From: Lojkania enalia
Taxonomy: Eukaryota; Ascomycota; Dothideomycetes; Pleosporales
Length of the DNA stretch: 25,309 nucleotides
Direction: 5' to 3'
Assembly (NCBI GenBank): GCA_010094045.1
Contig: ML986677.1
Location: forward strand, 80,599 to 105,907
The translations under genes were made by a program, and so were the position numbers. This document shows, piece by piece, positions 9,694 to 18,249 of this stretch. The stretch's first letter is position 1, and each line of letters begins with the position of its first letter. The notes under the pieces are model-generated. The model ran no database searches, had not been told where the DNA came from, and saw only the letters and a program-made list of their open reading frames with translations.

Positions 9694-10519
9694 ATGGTTA
9701 ACCCAACCATCGTTTGCGTTCCAGGAGCATGGCACTCGCCCGAGATTTATTCGGGGACATTGAAGATACTTGATGGATATGGATATCCAACCGTTGGCTT
9801 ACCTCTCCCCTCTGCCGGGGCGATGCCTCCTCATATAGACTTCAGTGAGGATGTCAGGGCTATCAGAGATTGCTTGACCAAGCTCGTGTTAGAAGAGAAG
9901 AAGGAGGTTATCCTTGTAACACATTCCTACACAGGAATGCCTGGAGCTGAGGCCCCGTTTGGATTGGGCAAGAAGGAACGCGAGGAGAAGGGCTTGGAAG
10001 GGGGTGTTACAAGGCTGGTTTTCATCATGGCATTTGCGATGCCAGAGGGCTTTCAGCCTACGGCAAGCGGAGCGAAATTTCCTGAATGGATGAAGCTGGA
10101 TCTTGATGTGGGATAATTCCACTAACGTATCCATTGCATTGGCACTAGATACTTACTTTTCACAGACCGGAATTGCTACAGTCCCTGCTGATGATGCGAA
10201 GAACATATTCTACAATGACATCTCGTCGGAGGAAGGAGATAAATGGGCTACGAAGCTCACTCATCAAAGCGTAGGCGTCTACACCAGCACGACATCATAT
10301 GCAGCTTGGCGACATATCCCTTCGACTTACGTGATTGGTACCGAGGACAAGACTACGTTTACCCCCGAGATGGTCGATTTCATCATCAACACTGCTAGGC
10401 AGCTGGAGCCAAGTGCATTTGACGTGGTGGAGAAATGTGACGGAGGCCATTGCCTCATGATTAGTCGTCCGGAATGGCTGGCGAACGTGCTGAGGCGTGC
10501 AGCGGGAGAGCAGATCTAG
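9694..10519 (+). CDS. Alpha/beta-hydrolase fold protein (2 exons, 255 aa)
   Basis: Small single-domain alpha/beta hydrolase of the type seen in fungal natural-product clusters. Exons 9694-10107 and 10166-10519 join across a 58-nt intron (donor GTGGGA, acceptor TTTTCACAG), which explains the apparent stop at 10114. The N-terminus reads TIVCVPGAWH, the usual first strand and oxyanion-hole loop. The nucleophile elbow is THSYTG with Ser78; the acid is probably Asp199 in GTEDK and the base His233 in GGHCLMISRPE. The more usual elbow is HSYGG, so the Thr after Tyr is unusual. The ATG at 9694 fits the family N-terminus. Such enzymes hydrolyse esters or lactones, or transfer acyl groups; the substrate here is not predictable. 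The next gene downstream is methyltransferase B on the same strand. Confidence 0.85.
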
Positions 10520-11243
10520 GGAGCTTCTCGAACACCATTGGATGCATGGGTCGAATGTATTCTGCAGCTACCCGCTCGATAGCAGTCAACATTAGTCGTT
10601 CCTTGAAAGAAGGTAGACACCTACCTTACTAATTCTGTGACAGACAATAATCCTTGCTGCACAATGAAACATAGATAATGTCCGGTGGTAAGATGCAGTT
10701 GGAGTGCCACATTTGTGCCTACGCACAGACATAGACCTTCCACATACCACTCTGTGCAATCTAACGCTTCGGCCTTTGACGCCCTGTTCTGACGTAGCAC
10801 AATTCATCGTCTTGCTCATTAATTGCGCTATTGATGCACTATGTATATTGCATCCGAAGCAGTTCGGACTCCGTTCCGATACATTAATATGCTTGTGCGC
10901 CGTGTAAGTCTACGCCTCGATGTTGCATGAGTTTGCCTTGTAGACTTAGAACTTTGGATTAGGAGGTACTCTCCGAATCAGACAAGGAGTAAAAGGCAAT
11001 TACTCTCTCGGACCTGACCGGAATAATTGATATCCTATGCAGTAACATTCACAGGCAGGCCGATGGTTGGCACTGATCTGAGCCAGACATTGAATATCGG
11101 CAGCAGGAGCTAATCCGATATCGTTCCTCGTCCAAGCTGGTAAATCTTTGATTCATATTGCACGATTTTCGATCTTCCCGGTACTTTACAGTTCAGCAAA
11201 TTGCCATACCTGCATTTCGATTAACGAAAGAAATAACTCCATC
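10520..11243. other. Intergenic region upstream of methyltransferase B
   Basis: 724 bp of ordinary composition. It presumably holds the 3' end of the hydrolase transcript and the methyltransferase B promoter. A CGG-N6-CCG palindrome occurs at 11009-11020. Short open frames (10592-10819 minus, 10704-10907 plus) show no domain and overlap each other, so I do not call genes. Confidence 0.5.
11009..11020. promoter_or_regulatory. CGG-N6-CCG palindrome
   Basis: CGGACCTGACCG is an everted-triplet palindrome of the form bound by Zn2Cys6 binuclear-cluster factors, 224 bp upstream of the methyltransferase B ATG. A related direct CGG repeat lies in the P450/UbiA promoter. No such factor is encoded in the window, so this is only a candidate site. 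Confidence 0.3.
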
Positions 11244-12337
11244 ATGAGCCGTGATAACCACAGCTATTTACTCTCTCGCGGATTCTCCGCAAATGCGAGG
11301 TTCGTGCCCCAAATTCAAGAGGGTTCTTCCTTTACACTTATATTGGTGTCAAGGACGACATTGCAGCACTACCTGTATAAGGATGGTCTCAATTATCTTC
11401 TTCATCCAAGCATACCTACCAGTAAAGAAAATTTACGAGTTGCTGAGATAGGTGTTGGAACATGGTAAGTACTAGAGGCATGAACCCAAGAATGACTATA
11501 TCAGAAGCTCGGATTATAGCCGCTAATATATTGGAGCATTTGGATGATAGAGCTTGCACGATACTTGCCGACTTCTGCTCAACTTGATGGTTTCGACATC
11601 AGTTTTGTCCAATGTCCACCCAAGGATTGGCTTTGTCCAAATATCGCCTGGATTGAGCATGATGTCTTCTCGGAACCGCCCACGGAGCTCCATGAAAAAT
11701 ACGACGTCATTCATATCCAATTGTTCATCACTATCTTACGCGACGGAAACCCTGTTCCCATGCTGCAGAATCTCATGAAGATGTTGAGTTAGTGCCACCT
11801 AATCATTCTCCATTAAGGGGCTAACCATTATCTACAGAGCCGGGAGGATATATCCAGTGGGGTGAATGGGACTTCAATTCATGGGAGATCTTGCGAACAT
11901 CATCAGCGCCTCCTCAAGAAAATGATGAATTGAACCAGATTCGCGAGCACATATCTACGTTTGGCGGGGTAAATTCTGGGGATGGATTTATCAGTAAAAG
12001 GTAATTATGCGCCGTTCACGCCTATAGGATTGAAGTGAGCTTCCTCATTCAAATGCTAACGCTCGTCAGTTGGGTTGCTCGGTTGAAGGATACTTTCAAG
12101 GAACATGGGCTCCAGAATGTGGTAGTAGACAGGCGCAAATTCGATCAACAGATAGTAACTCTCCTCCTAGATACCTGGATTATGGCAGCTCAGGAGCTCA
12201 GTATCAATATTCTGGATAAACTTGGCGGTGGCCAAGGAGATATCATGCGAGAACTCATTGATGAGGTACGCAAAAACCGCCAAAACACAGGTTTCAACCT
12301 GGATCGAGTCATTACGATTGGCCAAAAATACTCTTAG
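11244..12337 (+). CDS. LaeA-like SAM-dependent methyltransferase B (5 exons, 282 aa)
   Basis: Paralogue of methyltransferase A. Exons are 11244-11299, 11354-11464, 11537-11787, 11838-12000 and 12070-12337, totalling 283 codons in frame. Landmarks are the SRGFSANA start block, LQHYLYKDG, LLHPSIP, SAM loop AEIGVGTC (Cys56 in place of the third Gly), SAQLDGFDIS, the SEPP block, YDVIHIQLF, PGGYIQWGEWD and the end VVVDRRKF...LDRVITIGQK. Intron positions match those of gene A, and exons 2 and 3 have the same lengths (111 and 251 nt). Intron 1 (54 nt, donor GTTCGT) has no stop and a length divisible by three, so an unspliced 300-aa form would stay in frame; gene A has its intron at the same place with a GTTCGC donor, which supports splicing. 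It lies downstream of the hydrolase on the same strand. Substrate unknown; a regulatory LaeA-like role cannot be excluded. Confidence 0.85.
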
Positions 12338-13257
12338 ACTGATTTAAAATTTTCTTATCCGAAAATAAATCATTAAATCCTGTAAAATCTATTGTTATGA
12401 ATAAGTTAGGAGACAAGGTCTTAGGACAGACTCCCGCTCGCGCAAGCAGACACGCAACAGCAGCGCAACGATAGTATCGTGCATCACAGTTCCAAATGAT
12501 TAAAAATAGCATTAAGCTCTTTGGGACACTCAAAAGTATACCGTCGATTTCGAGGGCTTGATGCGTACTTCTCTTGCCGGAATTCGCTATCAGTATGCTC
12601 TACACCATTTCGGTCACTACTAATACATGAGGCAGGGCGCTCAAAGGATACTGGGATTTCAAGTCTAGAGTTGGAGGTAGCCGAGAAAGATCATATCGAC
12701 TTGCTCTTTTTGTATCGCTCGGCATGAAAAATTCCTGCATATGCATACGTCGCAAAATGCACCGCTCTACGGTGGGATTAAGGCAAACATTGTTATCTGT
12801 ACCCTCCGAGAAGGTAAAATGAAAAAAGGTGGGGATTCAATATACCCTGTGGGCTGGCTGGTACGGAAGTGGACAGGTAGGAGTTCTCAGTTTTCAATTC
12901 TCGGCTGGACTATAGGCTCTGAGTATATTGCGGCGCAGTACGATAAATGATGCCGACAGACAATCTCGGTTAATTGCTGGCAATCCGTCCATCTCCTTAA
13001 TATAGGCGAATATCATGGATATGGGGAATGGTCCAAAAGAAGGAAAAAGGCCGAGCTACCGCGTCCGAGTGAGAGTATCGTATCACCCGGGCATCGTTAC
13101 ATGCACATTGCTTCATGTAGATATATGCAGATCCCAATTTCCACAAATAAGGCAACCAGAGCGTCCTAAGTGCGTACTAGTTTCCTTCCTTTGGAGTCGG
13201 GGACTACAAAGGATTCGATACCAGCACAAAGATTCCTATTCGCTACTGGCAAACTCT
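12338..13257. other. Intergenic region between methyltransferase B and P450 (convergent 3' ends)
   Basis: 920 bp between convergent genes, so it should carry two 3' untranslated regions. No family is recognised. A minus-strand frame open from about 12690 to a stop at 12484-12486 has normal-looking amino acid composition but no ATG, and could be the last exon of a decayed gene. Plus-strand frames at 12521-12727 and 12741-12950 lack domains. No repeat is seen. Confidence 0.45.
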
Positions 13258-15229
13258 TTAGTGAATTGGAGTAAAGACGAGTTCAAGTTTCCCCGGAACC
13301 GCCGTAAACTGATCCTTCATATCCTTCCAAACACTAATCCCATCTTCTCCGGGAGCCAGCGTTATGTGATATTTGCTGACCAGCAATGCAGTCACAAACC
13401 TAATCTCTGCAAGAGCGAGGTTCTTCCCTATGCATGAGTAGCGCCCAATATTGAAAGGATTAAAAGATTTCTTGTCGAGTACCAGCTCCGGCCTTGAATA
13501 CCAGCGCTCCGGAATGAATTCTTCAGGTTGCTTATATAGCCTTTCGACTATAACATATTTGTCATAAGCGGACTACTTTGAGGGATCTTAAATAGACCAC
13601 TTACGCCGACCAATCGTGTAGCGTGGAGCAATAATTGTAGTATTTCCCGGAATCCAAGTCCCAGCGATATCTAGTCCTTCTGGAGGAGTTTCCCGATAGC
13701 CTCCGGTCGGAACAGATGGGTGGAGGCGAAGAACTTCGTTAATCACACCGTTCATATGTTCGAGGTTCTTTAGCCCTTGTATATCGTATACGGATGAGAG
13801 AGAATTAACTTCTTGACGAACTTTCTCAGCATGCTTGGGATAGATGGCCAATCGGTAGAAGATGTTGACCATGGTCGATGCAACGGTATCGCTAACTAGG
13901 TTAGTCTCAGAGAATGAAGCTACTAATTTCTCATACCTTCCAGCAACAATCAAAGCCACTGAATCACCGTTTAACAATGGCTTATCGTTCGACAAGGTGC
14001 TCTTCACCTTCGCATGGCGAATAAGCCAAGACGAGATCTAGGACGTTGTGTCAATCATGGCCGTTTTGTTCGATGCTGTTTTCGTAATTGACTCACGTTC
14101 GCATCATTTCGATCTTCCTTTTTTTTTATAAAGAGATTTAGTCTCATGAATGCTGACAAACTCGGTGCAACTTTACATACCTGTATCTGCTCCGCCATGC
14201 GCTCAGCACACCATGCAATCATACGATTCCAATCTCTGATAATTGGGATAACTGGGAAGCTAAAAGCTAATTGTGCCAACCATGGAACCGAGCTAACTGG
14301 GCCTAAGAGTCCTAGAGCTCTCCGCAACAGCACAACTGCATAATGCCACTCCTTGCTTTCCAACATGTTGAAAGATTTCGCGAAGGCGAAATCCCCCATG
14401 ACATCGAAAGCAAGGAAGTAGAACCACTGAGTCATGTTTATCGATTCTCCAGCAGTGCTTGCGATGTGTTTTTCTAGCTTGACTCCATGTGACTGGATCC
14501 GCTCCTCATACCCCGACATTGCTAAAAGGTGGCGTATTAGTAAAACAGGATTCCCAAATAGAAATTCATAGACTGACTCTTGAACGAAATTGCCTGCTCC
14601 CAAGCCCGGCGCCTTTGATCATGCTGTTGCTTACTTCGAATAGTATTGAGCGCGTACAATGGCAAAAGGATATCGTACCATGCAGCTTTGGTACAATTGT
14701 TCGAAGGGCCGTTGATTGCCCACGTTGCCTCCTGGTTAAAAACGGTTATCTCACTCGGGCCTTCAGCGAAGCGTTAGAGCGCGATGCTAGAGTAGAGTTT
14801 CGTGTTTTACTTGCCAGTGCGTACAAAATCTCCATACTTTTTGTAGAGTCCATCTAGCAAAAGATGGTTTTGCGAGTCTAGTGAGTGAGCAACGTGCCAC
14901 AGTTTGGTAATACTAGCTAGAGTTGGGCCAGGGAAACTACGCAGTCGGTGAAAGAATCTACGGTAGACCACGATACTCGCTAAGAGCCCTAGGAGATACA
15001 CTGTAGAAATAATCATCGACGCCTTGAAACTTTGATAGAAATATCCATTTACCGACTTCCCATAGACAGTTAACGAAAACAAGACCACATGTAGCCAGAA
15101 AAGAAGCGGAGCTTTCATATGGTGTTCTCCGTGTTTATAGAAGCCAATGTGAGATATAACACCAGCTACTGCTGCTAACAAAATCTCTGTGTGTAAGGTC
15201 CCGTAGAGCAGGGAAATTAAAGCGTTCAT
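13258..15229 (-). CDS. Cytochrome P450 monooxygenase with triple-membrane-segment N-terminus (7 exons, 545 aa)
   Basis: Haem-thiolate monooxygenase, probably anchored in the ER. Modelled exons on the minus strand are 15229-14815, 14760-14578, 14521-14181, 14117-14097, 14037-13937, 13891-13605 and 13547-13258, joining to 546 codons. The N-terminus has about three hydrophobic segments before RSFPGP, a layout shared with the fungal P450 group often annotated tryprostatin B 6-hydroxylase-like. Core motifs are the I-helix AGSDT (Ser354-Thr356), ExxR at Glu406/Arg409, PERW at 462-465 and the haem loop FNIGRYSCIG with Cys488. Intron 1 is GC-AG (donor GCAAGT, branch CTAAC). Exon 4 is only 21 nt. The 45-nt intron 5 sits inside the AGSDT codons and is stop-free in frame. 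The P450 is transcribed divergently from the UbiA-like gene across about 600 bp, suggesting co-regulation; oxidation of that enzyme's product is an inference. Confidence 0.88.
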
Positions 15230-15829
15230 GATGAATGTTCTGCTTTATTAACTTTTAGAAGTATTGAGGCTTTGAATATCTAGTATGAAGTGTTTCCTCG
15301 CAAAGATAATGGGCGTCGGGCGGCATCGGGTTTGATGTAAGGCAATTACATGGGTAGATGGTCCTGCTAACGGAAAGAGAAGGTCGTCTGTTGCAACAGT
15401 GAAAGCCCCTGCAAGCCACATTGTGCACTTTCTGATTCCTTCCCGGACATCGGACATCACAACTAAGCTTGGCAGTGACCCAGCGCCGACGAGACAAATC
15501 ATATCACACATAGTAGTAGGGAGCAGAGATATTGGCTGGGGCTTTTTCGGCTCCAATAGTCCTGACTTGCCACGTACAATCTGATATCTGACATGCATAA
15601 GGTTGCATTCCTACGTATGACATGGGTATTGATCAATTCTAAAGGGAAAGTTGGGAGATGTCCGTGGACAACTCATTACTGGACAAATTCAAATGCTGCT
15701 AACTCCTAATTTTCTATAAGACGGAAAATCGGCAGGGCATTCCTTTAATTTAGTAACGGAAGGTTAGCTATAGAATCTCTCCTGAAAGTTAATACAGAAG
15801 AATGCACAATCAGAAACCGACTGTTAATC
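15230..15829. promoter_or_regulatory. Bidirectional promoter region of the P450 / UbiA-like pair
   Basis: 600 bp between divergent starts. It contains clustered CGG triplets, including the direct repeat CGGACATCGGACAT at 15444-15457 and several CGG/CGGG words at 15313-15331. A minus-strand frame at 15248-15598 (116 codons) is open but matches no family I recognise and lies in promoter position for the P450, so I do not call it a gene. Confidence 0.5.
15444..15457 (+). promoter_or_regulatory. CGGACAT direct repeat (candidate Zn2Cys6 site)
   Basis: Two tandem CGGACAT units place two CGG triplets four bases apart, a spacing and layout compatible with binuclear zinc-cluster regulators. It lies 215 bp from the P450 start and about 370 bp from the UbiA-like start. 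Function is inferred from the motif type only. Confidence 0.3.
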
Positions 15830-16857
15830 ATGGGCAAAGCGTCATTTCCACAAAGCTACCGCCGGTAAGAATTTGACGAAACTATTCCAGGCAGCTCAAA
15901 CTCCTGTTTACAACACGTAGTATACTTACTCCGCCAAAGGGAAAACACCAGGTTCAAACCCGCCCATCCTACCTATACCAGGCGTACACTATATGGCTGT
16001 TTACGCATAGCGACTTGAAGACAATCGTTGGACCGAGTACGTTCTTCGCAATCGTATGTGCAAAGTCAGGACCAGTCATGATGGGAGGCGAGTACCTTCC
16101 AATCCTATTAATCCTGAGGCGAGTTCCGATAACCGCTTTTTGGGTGTGGTGTAATCTTCTACCATTCGCAATAGACAACCAAAGACAGCATGGGAGCGTC
16201 ATTGAAGATGAGATTAATAAGCCTTGGAGACCTCTACCGTCAAAAAGACTGAGCCAAAACGACGCCGTCATGATAATGCTCCTTTTTTACGCCTTCGCTG
16301 TCTTAATAAGTCTATACCTTCGTGGCCTATTGCAGTGTTTCGCTCTAATGGGATTGGGATATTGGTATAACGACCAAAATGGCGCGGATTGCCATTTCAT
16401 TACCCGGAATTTTATCAATTCTTGTGGCTATGTTTGCTTCGCATCCGGAGCGCTCGAAGTTATATCTAACCGTTCGATTTATAACCTTCATCCTGCGGCA
16501 TATCAATGGTTACTCATAATCAGCATAGTAATATTCACAACAATACACTCGCAAGATATGGCCGACCAAGAAGGGGACTTTCTTCGGAGCCGATGGACTC
16601 TCCCTCTTGTCATCGGAGATACGGCAGCAAGGACAACTCTTGCAGTCTCATTGGGCATATGGTCAGTTATTTGTCCAGCATTTTGGCAATTAAGCGCGAA
16701 AAACTCCGCTGTGACTTATCTCTTAGGGATTATTGTTGGCATTAGATTTCTTTTCAAAAGATACGCGGAAGCGGACAAGATATCGTTTCAAATTTACAAC
16801 CTGTGGATAGTTAGTATATTCTCGCTGCCGCTTTTAAGAAGCTTGAGTGGGCCATAG
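15830..16857 (+). CDS. UbiA-type membrane prenyltransferase / terpene cyclase-like protein (2 exons, 323 aa)
   Basis: Multi-pass membrane enzyme of the UbiA superfamily, in the fungal branch that includes the fumagillin beta-trans-bergamotene cyclase Fma-TC. Exon 2 (15921-16857) is one long open frame. It contains TIWLFTHSDLKT, the first metal/diphosphate motif DNQRQHGSVIEDEINKPWRP (Asn98, Glu107, Asp108, Asn111), YNDQNGAD, and the second motif DMADQEGD (Asp224, Asp227, Glu229, Asp231), followed by TLPLVIGD and closing helices. Both acidic motifs are intact, so catalytic activity is plausible. The start is less sure: I join 15830-15864 through a 56-nt intron (donor GTAAGA, acceptor ACACGTAG), the one nearby model with an ATG and matching phase. 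The length of 323 aa fits the family. The reaction is either cyclisation of farnesyl/geranylgeranyl diphosphate or prenyl transfer; sequence alone does not decide. It is divergent from the P450. Confidence 0.87.
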
Positions 16858-17530
16858 GATCTAGCGATTTAATACGACCCCGAAAGAAACGATGAGACAA
16901 ATCTAAGGGTAGAGCGGTAGATATACATCAGAGACAGACGGCTAACTAACTTTCTTAATTATAACGTGTTCTATCAGTCCTCAGACTGTATCGGTCCTCG
17001 GGCTATCCAATTAGAATCGCGGTGGCTTTTTATATGATTATTCTACAACGTTAAAAGATATTCTAGTGAAAGCTAGCCTGCAGCTTCTCTAGCCTCTACT
17101 AAATTGATTCCTGGTATGGCCCTAGATATAGTAATTAGAATATGTTGGTGGTGGGCGCTAGCACACCTGAGTCGCCTCTCTCTAAACCTCCTCCTACTCA
17201 GCATCTTCAGCCTGTTCAACTAAATGCCGGCCCTGCGGGGCTGATAGTACACGTCCTAGTAAAATTTACCCGGGCGATGCTGTTACTTCTGCCTTTTACG
17301 GTGGTTTTCTACGCGAAGCCTAGTATTCTCCTTTGCTAGTAGAGCTGCTAAATGCATGGCCAGCTTGTAGTATTTCATAATCCGGTTTATTACCCAGCTA
17401 TTAGGGATCTAAGACTGGCGCTGAAGTAGATCGGGTATAAGTATTGCCTACTTCTCTAGCTAGGTAGTCGTGTGTAGTGGCTCTAATATTCTAATATCTG
17501 CGGGAGAATACGCGGTACTAAGTGTTAGAT
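16858..17530. other. Transition from gene island to RIP-degraded flank
   Basis: 3' flank of the UbiA-like gene with composition shifting towards AT. At 17080-17340 the DNA is still moderately GC-rich. An open frame at 17142-17339 rich in Pro, Leu and Val recalls the low-complexity C-terminus that follows the DDE domain in Fot1-like transposases, but I cannot establish that. No intact gene is seen. Confidence 0.4.
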
Positions 17531-18075
17531 ATGATAGTATAGAAGAGTACTAGATATACTACTAAAATATATAATACGTATAACGTATTCTACCATTAAA
17601 GCGGCTACTTTTTCTTAGCGTAACAAACACCATATACGAAAAGTTAATTTACTCAATACTAATAAGAGATTCTATATATAATACACTTTTATCTGATTTA
17701 GAATTTTCCCTAATATCCTTTTAGCACGTATAAGCGTTATGTCCAATCTTACTACAGTTACTACAGTAGCGTTAAGCTAGTTGGGCCCTTTCTTAAGTAT
17801 CAGCACCACGAGTCTTCTTAACGGGATAGAAGCTTATAAATACCTCAGCAGCTACGTATAAAGATCCCTCGTTATATGATACTATACTACTATACTAAAT
17901 ATACTTTCTTTTACGCGTTTTACGCTTAGTTACCTCTTCTAATTACCTTTTAAGCTTAGAGTTGCGAGTTAAAAGAAGCGTATTCTAATATAGTATTAAT
18001 ATAGCACCTTTTATAAGCTATAATAATCCTTCTTATACCTCTTTTAATAATTGTATAAAAGACTTTTATATAAGT
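17530..18075 (-). pseudogene. C-terminal relic of a pogo/Fot1-like transposase with intact zinc knuckle
   Basis: On the minus strand, 17765-17724 encodes CSNCSKIGHNAYTC, a complete CX2CX4HX4C zinc knuckle. It is preceded (17880-18060) by a basic, alpha-helical stretch typical of the tail of fungal DDE_1/Tigger-type transposases. Stops occur upstream and the DDE core is missing, apparently cut off by the neighbouring palindromic element that begins near 18080. The knuckle surviving in a RIPped block is unusual. Confidence 0.6.
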
Positions 18076-18249
18076 ATTAATTGTAACGTAGTTTACAAGC
18101 AGGCTGTTAATATAAATAAGCTGTTATCTTACTAAACTTTTAACAGCCTACCTAAATTAACGTATAATAGCTTAATATAGTAATATATAATCAACTTATA
18201 AAGAATTACAAATTATCCTTATAATCTTAACTATCGATCGAGGTTAAGT

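Noticed and set aside
10103..10519. Separate small protein downstream of the hydrolase
   Set aside because: It is the second exon of the hydrolase, carrying its acid and His residues after a 58-nt intron.
11251..11451. Alternative frame inside methyltransferase B
   Set aside because: Shadow of the real exons, which align with paralogue A.
13015..13437. Plus-strand open frame of 140 codons
   Set aside because: Its right half lies antisense to the last exon of the P450, which contains the intact haem loop; it has no domain of its own.
14489..14857. Plus-strand 122-codon open frame
   Set aside because: Antisense to P450 exons 1-3; no domain seen.
15248..15598. 116-codon minus-strand open frame upstream of the P450
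   Set aside because: No family, an overlapping alternative frame of similar quality, and its position is the divergent promoter.
15948..15964. GGTTCAAACCCG resembling a tRNA T-arm
   Set aside because: No cloverleaf can be drawn around it, and it lies in coding sequence of the UbiA-like gene.
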